Below, one piece after another: positions 8,475 through 17,191 of a stretch of DNA of 64,000 bases; the first letter of the stretch is position 1, and every line of letters starts with the position of its first letter. The DNA is from Rhizobium binae (GTDB taxonomy: Bacteria; Pseudomonadota; Alphaproteobacteria; Rhizobiales; Rhizobiaceae). A program made the position numbers and the translations under genes. The stretch is from positions 995,001 through 1,059,000 of the forward strand of contig NZ_CP071604.1 in NCBI RefSeq assembly GCF_017357225.1, written 5' to 3'. Under the pieces are notes generated by a model that saw nothing but the letters and a program-made list of their open reading frames with translations, made no database searches and was not told the origin of the DNA.

Positions 8475-10253
8475 ATGTACAAGGCGCCCGTCGAGGAAAT
8501 CGCGTTCACATTGAAGCACGTAGCCGGCATGGGCGAGGCGATGTCCAGCGGTCTTTTCGGCGATCTCGGTGAAGATCTCGTCGAGGCGATTCTCTCCGAG
8601 GCGGGACGTTTTGCCACAGAGGAAGTGGCGCCCCTCGCCGAGATCGGCGACCGCCAGGGCGCCCGCCTCGTCGATGGCGAGGTCCGGCTGCCGGATGGCT
8701 GGCGTGATCTCTATCGCAACTGGATCGCCGGCGGCTGGAACGGCCTGACGGCGCCGGAGGCTTTCGGCGGCCAGGCCCTGCCTGACATGCTGAATGTCGC
8801 GGCGCTGGAAATGTGGAATTCCGGCTCCATGGCCTTCGCGCTCGCCCCGACGCTGACGATGGGCGCCATCGAGGCCGTCTACACCCATGGCAGCGCCGCG
8901 CTGAAGGAGACATATCTGGAAAAGATGGTATCCGGCGAATGGACCGGCACCATGAACCTCACCGAGCCGCATGCCGGCTCTGATCTCGGCGCCCTGAAGG
9001 CCCGCGCCGAACGCCGGCCCGACGGCAGCTACCGCATCTTCGGCCAGAAGATCTTCATCACCTGGGGCGAGCACGACGCGGCCGACAATATCATTCACCT
9101 GGTGCTGGCCCGCCTGCCGGACGCGCCGGCCGGCACACGCGGCATCTCGCTCTTTTTGGTGCCGAAATTCCTAGTGAATGACGACGGTTCGCTCGGACCC
9201 CGCAATGATCTCTTCTGCCATTCACTGGAGCACAAGCTCGGCATTCATGGCTCGCCGACCTGCACGATGATCTATGGCGACGGCCGTTTCGGCGGCGATA
9301 AAGGCGCGATCGGCTGGGTGGTCGGCGAGGAGAACAAGGGGCTCGCCTGCATGTTCACGATGATGAACAATGCGCGTCTCGCCGTCGGCATGCAGGGCGT
9401 AGCGATCGCCGAGGCCGCCACCCAGAAGGCGCTCGCCTACGCCAAGGAGCGCACGCAGGGCAGGGCGCCAGGGTCGACCGGCGCCGGCATGAGCCCGATC
9501 ATCGACCATCCTGACATCGCCCGCACGCTTCTGACCATGAAGGCGCTGACCCAAGGTTCGCGCGCCATCTCCTACGCCTGCGCCCATGCGATAGACATGT
9601 CGCGTCGGGCCGGCGAGGCCAGCCGCCACTGGCAGGAGCGCGCCGCGCTTCTGACGCCGATCGCCAAATCGTTTTCGACGGATGCCGGCGTCGAGGTCGC
9701 CTCGCTCGGCATCCAGGTGCATGGCGGCATGGGATTCATCGAGGAGACGGGTGCCGCCCGTTATCTTCGCGACGCCCGCATTGCGCCGATCTATGAGGGC
9801 ACCAACGGCATCCAGGCGATCGACCTCGTCACCCGCAAGCTGCCGCTCTCCGGCGGTGATCAGGTCATGGGCTTCATCGGCGAATTGAAGGCGATCGCCG
9901 AGGCCGTCGGCCGCTCCAATCTCGATGGTTTCGGCGAGACTGCCGCGAGGCTCGCCGTTGCGATCGCCGATCTCGACGCGGCGACAGCCTGGCTTCTGGC
10001 AGCACTTGCCGATGGCAGGGCCGCCGAGGCGCTTGCCGGCGCCACTCCCTATCAGCGCCTGTTCGGGCTCGTGCTCACCGGCTGTTACCTCGCCAAGGGG
10101 GCTCTTGCCGAAGGCGGCGACGGCAAGGGCGGGGGCCGCATCGCGCTCTGCCGCTTCGCCGCTGAAAACCTGCTTGCCGAGACCGCGGCCCTGCGCGACC
10201 GGGTGGTCAACGGCGCGGCAAGCCTTGCCGCCGCCCGCATCCTGCTTGCCTGA
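8475..10253 (+). CDS. Acyl-CoA dehydrogenase, long form with C-terminal domain (DmdC/AcdH-like)
   Basis: A 592-residue FAD enzyme that introduces a 2,3-double bond into an acyl-CoA. It has the long-form layout: an extra N-terminal segment, then the N-terminal, middle (MNLTEPHAGSDLGALKARA, FITWGEHD) and C-terminal helical domains, then an additional C-terminal domain. The catalytic base is expected at Glu of IYEGTNGIQ. Long-form enzymes of this type include 3-methylmercaptopropionyl-CoA dehydrogenase, but the substrate here is uncertain. The ribosome site GGAGGAGAAGC precedes ATG 8475. The enoyl-CoA hydratase gene begins 29 bases downstream, giving two successive beta-oxidation steps in one operon. 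Confidence 0.92.
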   Translation: MYKAPVEEIAFTLKHVAGMGEAMSSGLFGDLGEDLVEAILSEAGRFATEEVAPLAEIGDRQGARLVDGEVRLPDGWRDLYRNWIAGGWNGLTAPEAFGGQALPDMLNVAALEMWNSGSMAFALAPTLTMGAIEAVYTHGSAALKETYLEKMVSGEWTGTMNLTEPHAGSDLGALKARAERRPDGSYRIFGQKIFITWGEHDAADNIIHLVLARLPDAPAGTRGISLFLVPKFLVNDDGSLGPRNDLFCHSLEHKLGIHGSPTCTMIYGDGRFGGDKGAIGWVVGEENKGLACMFTMMNNARLAVGMQGVAIAEAATQKALAYAKERTQGRAPGSTGAGMSPIIDHPDIARTLLTMKALTQGSRAISYACAHAIDMSRRAGEASRHWQERAALLTPIAKSFSTDAGVEVASLGIQVHGGMGFIEETGAARYLRDARIAPIYEGTNGIQAIDLVTRKLPLSGGDQVMGFIGELKAIAEAVGRSNLDGFGETAARLAVAIADLDAATAWLLAALADGRAAEALAGATPYQRLFGLVLTGCYLAKGALAEGGDGKGGGRIALCRFAAENLLAETAALRDRVVNGAASLAAARILLA

Positions 10254-10282
10254 CGAGACCCCATGAGTTGCAAGGAGATCCA

Positions 10283-11035
10283 ATGACCGATCACATCATC
10301 GTCGAGCAGCCTTCCGCCCATCCCGGCGTTCAGGTGATCCGCTTCAACCGGCCGGAAAAGAAGAACGCCTTCACACGGGCGATGTATCGCACCATGAACG
10401 AGGCGCTCGCCGCCGCCAATACGGACGCGAATATCAAAGTCACGGTCTTTCTCGGCACCGAAGGCAGCTTCTCGGCCGGCAATGACATCGGCGATTTTCT
10501 TGCCACTGCCATGGGTGGCAGCATGGGAGACGAGCTGATCGATTTCCTCTATGCGCTCGCCGGATCCGAAAAGTCGCTGGTATCAGGGGTCGACGGCTTG
10601 GCGATCGGCATCGGCACCACCCTCAACCTGCACTGCGATCTGACGATCGCCTCCGACCGCAGCCAGTTCCGCACGCCTTTCGTCGATCTGGCGCTGGTGC
10701 CGGAAGCGGCTTCCAGCCTGATCGCGCCGCGCGTGATGGGCCACCAGCGCGCCTTTGCCATGCTGGCCGCTGGCGAGGCCTTCAGTGCCGAGGAAGCCCG
10801 CGAGGCCGGCCTCATCTGGAAGGTGACGGCGCCGGACGAGGTGGAGAATGCGGCGCTGGCCGCGGCTGCGAAACTTGCCGCCAAGCCGCCGGAAGCCTTG
10901 AAGATCGCCCGCGATCTCATTTGCGGCTCCCGGGAAGAGGTCATCGCCCGCATCGATGTCGAGGCCCGCCATTTCGCCGCGCGCCTGAAAAGCGCCGAGG
11001 CCCGGGCGGCCTTCGAAGCCTTCATGCGCCGCTGA
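10283..11035 (+). CDS. Enoyl-CoA hydratase/isomerase family protein
   Basis: A 250-residue crotonase-fold protein that likely hydrates the 2-enoyl-CoA made by the dehydrogenase just upstream. Visible features are RFNRPEKKNAFT in the N-terminal strand region, the oxyanion-hole segment GSFSAGNDIGDF, and VDGLAIGIGTTLNLHCDLTIAS. In the second active-site region the usual paired glutamates are not obvious (TPFVDLALVPEAASS has one Glu), so isomerase or other crotonase chemistry is possible. ATG 10283 is preceded by AAGGAG at ideal spacing; the upstream TTG at 10268 is not needed. It is convergent with the metallo-hydrolase. Confidence 0.9.
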   Translation: MTDHIIVEQPSAHPGVQVIRFNRPEKKNAFTRAMYRTMNEALAAANTDANIKVTVFLGTEGSFSAGNDIGDFLATAMGGSMGDELIDFLYALAGSEKSLVSGVDGLAIGIGTTLNLHCDLTIASDRSQFRTPFVDLALVPEAASSLIAPRVMGHQRAFAMLAAGEAFSAEEAREAGLIWKVTAPDEVENAALAAAAKLAAKPPEALKIARDLICGSREEVIARIDVEARHFAARLKSAEARAAFEAFMRR

Positions 11036-11064
11036 ACGGCGGCCCGGGAACAAACGGATACCGA

Positions 11065-12069
11065 TTAGACCATTGGCACATTGAACACCTCTCCGGCCCT
11101 GAGCGGCCGGAACCGTTCCGGGGCAATGGCGTGCTCGCGCATGGCGTCCTGCAAAGCTCTTGTCGGCGCATCGACCGCCTCATTCGTCAGTTGGAACGTG
11201 GCGAAGTGATGCCCGGCGACATACGCCGCATTTGCCAGCTTCATCCCGATCACCGCTTCCTCGGGATTCTGGTGCTGCCCTTTCATGAACCATCGCGGCT
11301 CATAGGCGCCGAAGGGTAAGATGGCCAGGCGAAAACCGCCATGTTTGCGCTGCGCCGCCTTGTAATTGATGCCGTGGTGAAAGCCCGTATCGCCGACGTG
11401 ATAAATTTTTCCGGCGGGCGTCGACAGCACGAACGACGCCCAGAGCGCCATCCGGCGATCGGCGGTTCCGCGCGCGGACCAATGATGGGCCGGCTCCGCA
11501 TCGATGCTTATTCCGGCGTGCGAGATGCGCTCGCCCCAATCCATCGACGTCGTCTGTAGATCGGGCACGGCGCGGCGGATGATCGTGTCATTGCCGAGCG
11601 GCGTCACGATCCGCGGCCGATGCTTCGCATGCAACCGCTTCAGCGTTGCGATATCGAGATGGTCATAATGATTGTGCGAGACCAGCACGAGATCGATCGG
11701 CGGCAAATCATCGAACCCGATGCCCGGTGGAACGACGCGTCTGGGTCCGGCAAAGGTGAAGGGGCTGACTCGCTCCGACCACACCGGATCGGTGAGAATA
11801 TTGAGACCGGCGACCTGCACCAGCAGGGTTGCATGCCCAACCATGGTGACCCGCAGATCCCCGCCTCCGACACGGGGTTCCGGCTTGGCGGCCGGATAGG
11901 GACTGGGGACAGACCGCGGCCACCGCTCACGGCCGCCGCCGAATTGCCACCGCAAGAGCTCGCGGAAACCGAGCGGTTCGATTCCTTCGGGATTAAAGAA
12001 AAGGGTGCCGTCGAAGTGATCGGACACCGGACCCGCATAGTAGGGATTGCGTCTCTTGGTCTTGCGCAT
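11065..12069 (-). CDS. MBL-fold metallo-hydrolase (NAPE-PLD / UlaG-like)
   Basis: A 334-residue metallo-beta-lactamase-fold hydrolase. The zinc motif is SHNHYDHLD (HxHxDH), followed by EPAHHWSAR, a metal-bridging Asp region (HVGDTGFHHG) and a late HHFATF. The N-terminal NPYYAGPVSDHFDGTLFFNP and WQFGGGRERWP are typical of the NAPE-hydrolysing phospholipase D-like branch, so a phospholipid or related phosphodiester is a plausible substrate. It has no signal peptide. No operon partner is seen; the enoyl-CoA hydratase converges on it. Upstream is a 619-base gap rich in mosaic repeats. Confidence 0.88.
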   Translation of the reverse strand: MRKTKRRNPYYAGPVSDHFDGTLFFNPEGIEPLGFRELLRWQFGGGRERWPRSVPSPYPAAKPEPRVGGGDLRVTMVGHATLLVQVAGLNILTDPVWSERVSPFTFAGPRRVVPPGIGFDDLPPIDLVLVSHNHYDHLDIATLKRLHAKHRPRIVTPLGNDTIIRRAVPDLQTTSMDWGERISHAGISIDAEPAHHWSARGTADRRMALWASFVLSTPAGKIYHVGDTGFHHGINYKAAQRKHGGFRLAILPFGAYEPRWFMKGQHQNPEEAVIGMKLANAAYVAGHHFATFQLTNEAVDAPTRALQDAMREHAIAPERFRPLRAGEVFNVPMV

Positions 12070-12096
12070 TCAGGTTCGGTTTCCTTGGCCTGAAGC

Positions 12097-12244
12097 GCGT
12101 CGCGATCTTTGATATTCGCTCCTCGCGCTTTAGGTCTATGTTTTTGCGCATGTCGCTAGCGCAAAAACGCTGCACAGTTTTGCGCGACATGCTTTGGGAC
12201 AGGATGACCTTAAGCCTGTCGGCTTAATATCGGAATCCTGTCCC
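12097..12244. repeat. Mosaic intergenic element: module M3 (12097-12193) plus module M1 (12196-12244)
   Basis: M3 begins GCGTCGCGATCTTTGATATT and contains CTTTAGGTCTATGTTTTTGC; its right part is an inverted repeat GCATGTCGC ... GCGACATGC. M1 is bounded by GGGACAGGAT and ATCCTGTCCC. Near-identical modules occur at 28985-29093 (M3) and 28872-28921 (M1), but in the opposite relative order, which marks this as a mosaic repeat family. It lies upstream of the metallo-hydrolase gene. Confidence 0.8.
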
Positions 12245-12526
12245 ATCGATCGCCCGGTTCGCTTCCCCGCTGCAAACTCATCCGCATTGGCCGCGTTCCG
12301 AGCTTTGCGCCGGACACGGCATCGATTGCGATCGGCTCGATCTCCGATCCTACCGCGCCGCCTTCGAAGCTTCATGCGCCAGTGACCCTTAAAATTCGGT
12401 GGGTTTGGCTAAAAATTTAAGCTCCTTTTAAGTATAGGCTGGCTATCACCCTCGGGACGGATTCCTGGAGGGGGATTGTTCAGGTCGGCTCGGCCTAAAC
12501 TGGATCTCTTCTGGACCAATAATTGG

Positions 12527-12570
12527 AGCATCGCATCGTCCGAAAGCTGCCCGTACTTCGGCATCGTGCT
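12527..12570. repeat. Mosaic intergenic element, module M2
   Basis: An inverted repeat from AGCATCGCATCGTCCGAAAG to CTTCGGCATCGTGCT. It matches the module at 28937-28980 and, more weakly, the one at 21547-21596. It sits about 120 bases before the first chemoreceptor start and so occupies its promoter or leader region. The rest of 12245-12688 has no recognisable gene; it is AT-richer near 12390-12440. Confidence 0.65.
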
Positions 12571-12688
12571 CTAACCGCCGGGCGCATGACGTGCTCCGTA
12601 CATCCTCCTGCGAACACATCCAACGGCTGCTGCCCGTTTCGCCGCGCACCCGATCCCTGCGCCGCGACCCCATCAAGGAGTGCATGGC

Positions 12689-14770
12689 ATGACAAAGAAG
12701 ACCAACCTGATGACGCGGATTCTGGTGGCCGCGTCTGCCGTGGTTCTGGCCGCTTTCGCCGCCTTTTCATATTATATCGACCACGTCGAGCGTAGCGTGA
12801 CCATGGCTTCGGTCGAAGCCAATATCAAATCCTCGGGCAAACAGGCCGCACACAGCCTCGCCAACTGGATGAACGGCCGCGTCATCTTGACCGCCATGGT
12901 CGGCGATGCCGTCGGCAAAGCCGCCGATGCGGATGGCGTGCGCAAGATTCTGCAGAACGACGTCCTCATCGGCCAGTTCACCAGCACCTATTTCGGCGAC
13001 GAGCAGGGCGTCTTCACCTCTTGGCCCAATCTGGCGCTGCCGGACGGCTACGACCCGCGCAAGCGTCCCTGGTACCAGGATGCCGTCAAGGCGAATGCGC
13101 CCGTCCTGACGGAGCCCTATTCCGACGCATCGAGCGGCGATCTGATCATGAGCTCTGCCGTTCCTGTGTCTCGCGAGGGCAAGCTCGCAGGTGTGGCCGC
13201 AAGCGATTTCTCGCTCGAAACCATGGTCAAGATGATCAAGGAAATCGATCTCGGCGGGCAGGGCGCGGCTTTCCTCGTCAATGGCAACGGCCAGATCCTG
13301 ATCCATCCCGATGCGAAACTGGTCACGAAGACCTTGGCCGACGCCTTTCCGACCGCCACCCCGGCAATCGGCGGCAGTCTCACCGAGACCGAATATGCCG
13401 GCAAGCCGGTGCTCGTCTCCTTCGTGCCGGTCGAGGGCCTGCCGAGTGTGAACTGGTATCTCGGCTTTGTGGTCGACAGCGACAGCGCCTTTGCTGCGCT
13501 CAATGAATTCCGCATCGCCGCCCTCGTCGCCACGGTCCTTGCCATCGGCATCATGATCGCCGCCATGGCGTGGCTTCTGCACGGCCTCGTCATTCGCCCG
13601 ATCACCGAGATGACCGCTGCCATGCAGAAACTTGCCGCCGGCGATCTCTCCGCCGCGATCCCGGGCGAGGAGCGCCGCGACCAGATCGGCTCGATGGCCG
13701 AGGCGGTCGCCGTGTTCAGGGCGAATGCCGTCGATCGCGAGCGCCTGGAAGGCGAAGCCGAACAGGGCCGTTCGCTGACCGAGCGCGAACGCCAGGAACG
13801 CGAAGCGCAGAGAGCACGCGAGGGAGCCGAGATCCGCAGCGCCGTCGATGCACTTGCCGCTGCGCTCGAAGCGCTCTCCGATGGCAATCTCGCCCACCGC
13901 ATCGAAACGCCCTTTGCCTCTCATCTGGATCGGCTGCGCAACGACTACAATATCTCGGTCGCCAAGCTCAACGCCGCCCTCCAGGCTGTCGGCAGCAATG
14001 CCCATGCCATCGACGCGGGTGCGGCGGAAATCCGCACGGCCGCCGATGGTCTTGCCCGCCGCACGGAGCAGCAGGCGGCCTCGGTCGAGGAAACGGCTGC
14101 TGCCCTCGAACAAATCACCACAACCGTCAAGGATACGGCTCACCGGGCCGAAGAGGCCGGCAGCCTCGTCGGCCGCACACGCAGTGACGCTGAACATTCA
14201 GGCGAGATCGTCCGCAAGGCCGTCGACGCCATGAATGGCATCGAGCAGTCCTCGGAGCAGATCTCCAGCATCGTCGGCGTTATCGACGACATCGCTTTCC
14301 AGACGAACCTGTTGGCGCTCAATGCCGGCGTCGAAGCCGCGCGCGCCGGCGAGGCCGGCAAGGGTTTCGCCGTCGTTGCCCAGGAGGTGCGCGAGTTGGC
14401 CCAGCGCTCGGCACAGGCCGCCAAGGAGATCGAGGCCCTGATCACCACTTCGAACGCTCAGGTTCGCTCCGGCGTCACTCTGGTCGGAGATACCGGCAAG
14501 GCGCTGCAGGCGATCGTCACCCAGGTGCAGGAAATCAGCCGCCATGTCGACGCGATCGTGATCGCCACCCGCGAGCAATCCACGGGCCTCGCCGAGATCA
14601 ACACCGCCGTCAACACCATGGATCAGGGCACGCAGCAGAACGCGGCCATGGTCGAGGAACAGACGGCCGCCAGCCATGGTCTCGCACAGGAAGCGGCAAA
14701 GCTGACCCAGCTGTTGGCGCAGTTCAACCTGAATGCTCAGGTGGCATCGCCCGCCCGCCGCGCCGCCTGA
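12689..14770 (+). CDS. Methyl-accepting chemotaxis protein with dCache domain (McpU-like)
   Basis: A 693-residue transmembrane chemoreceptor. TM1 is about residues 10-30, a periplasmic dCache_1 ligand domain about 35-270, TM2 about 280-305, then HAMP and a long MCP signalling coiled coil with the hairpin tip [32 protein letters not shown]. The dCache domain has Y121-x4-R126-x-W-Y, the pattern associated with amino-acid/amine binding. D146 and D173 have the same spacing as the two aspartates reported, as I recall, for proline sensing by Sinorhizobium McpU (155 and 182). Orthology is therefore likely but inferred. The C-terminus lacks a CheR-docking pentapeptide. ATG 12689 has AAGGAG eight bases upstream. 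Confidence 0.92.
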   Translation: MTKKTNLMTRILVAASAVVLAAFAAFSYYIDHVERSVTMASVEANIKSSGKQAAHSLANWMNGRVILTAMVGDAVGKAADADGVRKILQNDVLIGQFTSTYFGDEQGVFTSWPNLALPDGYDPRKRPWYQDAVKANAPVLTEPYSDASSGDLIMSSAVPVSREGKLAGVAASDFSLETMVKMIKEIDLGGQGAAFLVNGNGQILIHPDAKLVTKTLADAFPTATPAIGGSLTETEYAGKPVLVSFVPVEGLPSVNWYLGFVVDSDSAFAALNEFRIAALVATVLAIGIMIAAMAWLLHGLVIRPITEMTAAMQKLAAGDLSAAIPGEERRDQIGSMAEAVAVFRANAVDRERLEGEAEQGRSLTERERQEREAQRAREGAEIRSAVDALAAALEALSDGNLAHRIETPFASHLDRLRNDYNISVAKLNAALQAVGSNAHAIDAGAAEIRTAADGLARRTEQQAASVEETAAALEQITTTVKDTAHRAEEAGSLVGRTRSDAEHSGEIVRKAVDAMNGIEQSSEQISSIVGVIDDIAFQTNLLALNAGVEAARAGEAGKGFAVVAQEVRELAQRSAQAAKEIEALITTSNAQVRSGVTLVGDTGKALQAIVTQVQEISRHVDAIVIATREQSTGLAEINTAVNTMDQGTQQNAAMVEEQTAASHGLAQEAAKLTQLLAQFNLNAQVASPARRAA

Positions 14771-14826
14771 GACGAACATCGACACGAGAGCGGTTCACGT
14801 TTTCCCGCAATTGCTCTGATCCGAAA

Positions 14827-14855
14827 TGCCCGCGGCCGCCGTGGGCATTTTCTTT
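14827..14855 (+). terminator. Rho-independent terminator after first chemoreceptor gene
   Basis: TGCCCGCGG and CCGTGGGCA pair over nine bases (one G-T) around a CCG loop, followed by TTTTCTTT. It lies about 55 bases after the MCP stop and just before the convergent rlmD-like gene ends. Confidence 0.8.
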
Positions 14856-14882
14856 CGTCGGCGCGGGCAAAGGATCGGCCGG

Positions 14883-16133
14883 TTATTTCTCCAGTGTCGC
14901 CACCACCTCGACATGCGAGGTCCAGAGGAACTGGTCGATCGGCGTCACGCTGGTGATGCGGTAGCCGCCCTCGACAAGGATTGCGAGGTCGCGCGCCAGC
15001 GTCAGCGGATTGCAGCTGACGGCTGCGATCTTCTTCACGCCTGAGCGGGCGATCTCCCTGCACTGGAACTCCGCGCCGGCGCGCGGCGGATCGAAGACGA
15101 CGGCGTCATAGGGCTTGAACTCCTGCGTCATCAGCGGACGGCGGAAGAGATCGCGCTTCTCGACGCTCACCGGCTTCAGCCCCTGTGTCTTGCGGGCGGC
15201 CTGGTCGAGTGCCGCGAGCGCCGCTGCCTCGGCCTCGACCGCATGGACGCGGCCGATCCGTGCCAGCCTCAGCGAAAACGTGCCGGCGCCGGCAAAGAGA
15301 TCAGCAATCCGCTTGGCTTTGCCGACATGAGCGAGCACCAGCTCCCCCATCGCCTCTTCCGCCGGCTTGGTCGCCTGGGCAAAGCCGCCCGCCGGCGGCG
15401 AAACCTCGACGCCGCCGAATTCGACGATCGGCTTGGCCGGCTCGACGAGGATTTCGCCGTTCAGCGTCACGCGGGCGATGCCGCGCAAGGCCAGCACGGT
15501 CTCGATCGCCTTGCGCCGCTGCGGGTCGGAGAGTTTCCTGATCTCGTCGACTGCGAGATCGAGGCCGGAGAGCGTTTCGAGCACCGCCACCCGGAAGGGT
15601 TCGGCATTGGTCGCGAGCGAGGCGGCGATCGCCTTGATCGCCGGCAGCCGGGCGATGATCCCGGCCGACGAGATCGGACATTCCTCGATCGCGACGATAT
15701 GATGGCTTTCGGCCTGGTTGAAGCCGATCAGCATATCCTTCTCGGTCTTGCGCGCCGCAAACACCACGCGCCGGCGCTCGCCCGGCCGGGCCGGAACGAT
15801 CTCGCCGACCTCCGCCGTCAGCCCCTTGGATCTCAGCGCATCGACGACCAGCTGGCGCTTGAAGGCGCGGTAGGGGGCATCCGCCAGATGCTGCAGCGTG
15901 CAGCCGCCGCAGGTGCCGTTGACGCCATCCGGGCCGAAATGCCGGCAGGCCGGCTCCTGCCGGTCGGGCGAGGCCGTCGCGATCGACATGATCGTGCCCT
16001 GGCTCTTGACGCGGGCGATCGCCACCGTTTCCCCGGGAAGGGAAAAGGGCACGTAGACCGGCCCGCCGGCGCTGCCGGCAATGCCGTCGCCCTGGGCGCC
16101 GAGCTTCTCGATGGTGACGGTTTCGGTGCTCAC
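14883..16133 (-). CDS. TRAM-domain class I SAM-dependent RNA (uracil-5-)methyltransferase, RlmD/RumA family
   Basis: A 416-residue RNA m5U methyltransferase, probably acting on 23S rRNA. An N-terminal TRAM RNA-binding domain (about 1-55) is followed by a 4Fe-4S-type cysteine set (CRHFGPDGVNGTCGGC), then the methyltransferase core with SAM motif DLFAGAGTFSLRLA, FDPPRAGAEFQ, and the catalytic nucleophile cysteine in AVSCNPLTLARD. The start is GTG at 16133 and overlaps the tlyA stop by four bases (GTGA), a sign of translational coupling, so two rRNA modification enzymes are co-expressed. Confidence 0.9.
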   Translation of the reverse strand: MSTETVTIEKLGAQGDGIAGSAGGPVYVPFSLPGETVAIARVKSQGTIMSIATASPDRQEPACRHFGPDGVNGTCGGCTLQHLADAPYRAFKRQLVVDALRSKGLTAEVGEIVPARPGERRRVVFAARKTEKDMLIGFNQAESHHIVAIEECPISSAGIIARLPAIKAIAASLATNAEPFRVAVLETLSGLDLAVDEIRKLSDPQRRKAIETVLALRGIARVTLNGEILVEPAKPIVEFGGVEVSPPAGGFAQATKPAEEAMGELVLAHVGKAKRIADLFAGAGTFSLRLARIGRVHAVEAEAAALAALDQAARKTQGLKPVSVEKRDLFRRPLMTQEFKPYDAVVFDPPRAGAEFQCREIARSGVKKIAAVSCNPLTLARDLAILVEGGYRITSVTPIDQFLWTSHVEVVATLEK

Positions 16134-16876
16134 GGTTTCAATCCTGCCAGAAGAAATTCCTGATTGCCGTCGCCGCCGGCAATCGGAGAGGGGATGAGGC
16201 CGAGGCTGTTCCAGCCCATGTCCTCGGTGAACCAGCGTTCCAGTTCCGCAGCGACGGCGGGCGCAGAGGCGGAGTCCTTCAACAATCCGCCCTTGCCGAT
16301 CGCCTCGCGCCCCGCTTCGAACTGCGGCTTGACCAGCAGCACGGCGATGGCACCCGGCGCGGCAATATCAAGAGCCGGCGCCAGCGCCAGCTTCAGAGAG
16401 ATGAAGGAGACGTCGGAGACGATGAAGCTGGCGGGTTGGCCGATATCGTCGGCCGTCAGGTTGCGGGCGTTGAGGCCTTCCCGGTTCGTCACCCGCGGAT
16501 CGCCTGAGATGCGCGGGTGCATCTGCCCATGGCCGACATCGATCGCCGTGACATGCGCCGCACCGTGCTGCAGCAGCACCTCGGTAAAGCCGCCGGTGGA
16601 CGCGCCGATATCGAGACAGTGATGGCCGGCGGGATCAAGCCGGAAATGCTCGAGGGCGGCCGCGAGCTTCAGGGCGGCGCGCGAGACGTAATCCTGCGCC
16701 GGATCGTCGATTTCGATATCGGCGTCGTCGCCGAAGAGCGCGCCGGCCTTCGTCACCATCTGGCCGCCGATCCGGACGGTGCCGCGCTGCACGGCGTCGC
16801 GCGCCCGCGAGCGGCTGGCAAAGAGGCCGCGGGAGACGAGCAGCTGGTCGAGGCGTTGGCTGTTTTGATCGGACAT
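16130..16876 (-). CDS. tlyA: TlyA family rRNA (cytidine-2'-O)-methyltransferase
   Basis: A 248-residue rRNA 2'-O-methyltransferase with an N-terminal S4 RNA-binding domain (QRLDQLLVSRGLFASRSRARDA, about residues 5-65) and a FtsJ-like Rossmann domain with the SAM motif CLDIGASTGGFTEVLL. Homologues methylate 16S C1409 and 23S C1920 and affect capreomycin susceptibility; the old name is hemolysin A. ATG 16876 (MSDQNSQRL) begins at the S4 domain; a longer frame to 16915 adds an unconserved tail. It overlaps the RlmD-like gene. In related rhizobia tlyA normally lies next to dxs (my recollection); here a chemoreceptor gene separates them. Confidence 0.92.
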   Translation of the reverse strand: MSDQNSQRLDQLLVSRGLFASRSRARDAVQRGTVRIGGQMVTKAGALFGDDADIEIDDPAQDYVSRAALKLAAALEHFRLDPAGHHCLDIGASTGGFTEVLLQHGAAHVTAIDVGHGQMHPRISGDPRVTNREGLNARNLTADDIGQPASFIVSDVSFISLKLALAPALDIAAPGAIAVLLVKPQFEAGREAIGKGGLLKDSASAPAVAAELERWFTEDMGWNSLGLIPSPIAGGDGNQEFLLAGLKP

Positions 16877-17191
16877 CGGCTGTGAATGACCGGCAAAGCC
16901 GCCGGTTGCAAGCATTTTGTTCCGAAGGCCGGATTGTCCTGCAAGAGAGTTTGGGCGCGCGAAACGCGATAATCCTTAAGCTGACTGTTCTTGTGGTGCA
17001 CGGTTTAAACAAATTTAAAGCCTGCCCGCATAGTTTCGTTTCGATCGCAGCGGTCGTCCGAACTGCTTGGCGCCATGACGGCGCAGGGCGTCTCTCCGCC
17101 GATCATGTTCCCGATTCAAATCGCTCAAGGTTGCGCATTCCGGCGCGACCTCTCTCTCGCCGCGTCGACTGTCGTCAGGAGAAACTCACCG
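16877..17191. other. Divergent intergenic region between tlyA and second chemoreceptor
   Basis: A 315-base region carrying the promoters of two divergent genes. A short GC dyad (CCGGCAAAGCCGCCGG) lies near the tlyA start. An AT-rich patch at about 16970-17020 (CCTTAAGCTGACTG, GTTTAAACAAATTTAAAG) is the likely promoter zone of the chemoreceptor. No gene, tRNA or repeat copy is recognised. Confidence 0.4.
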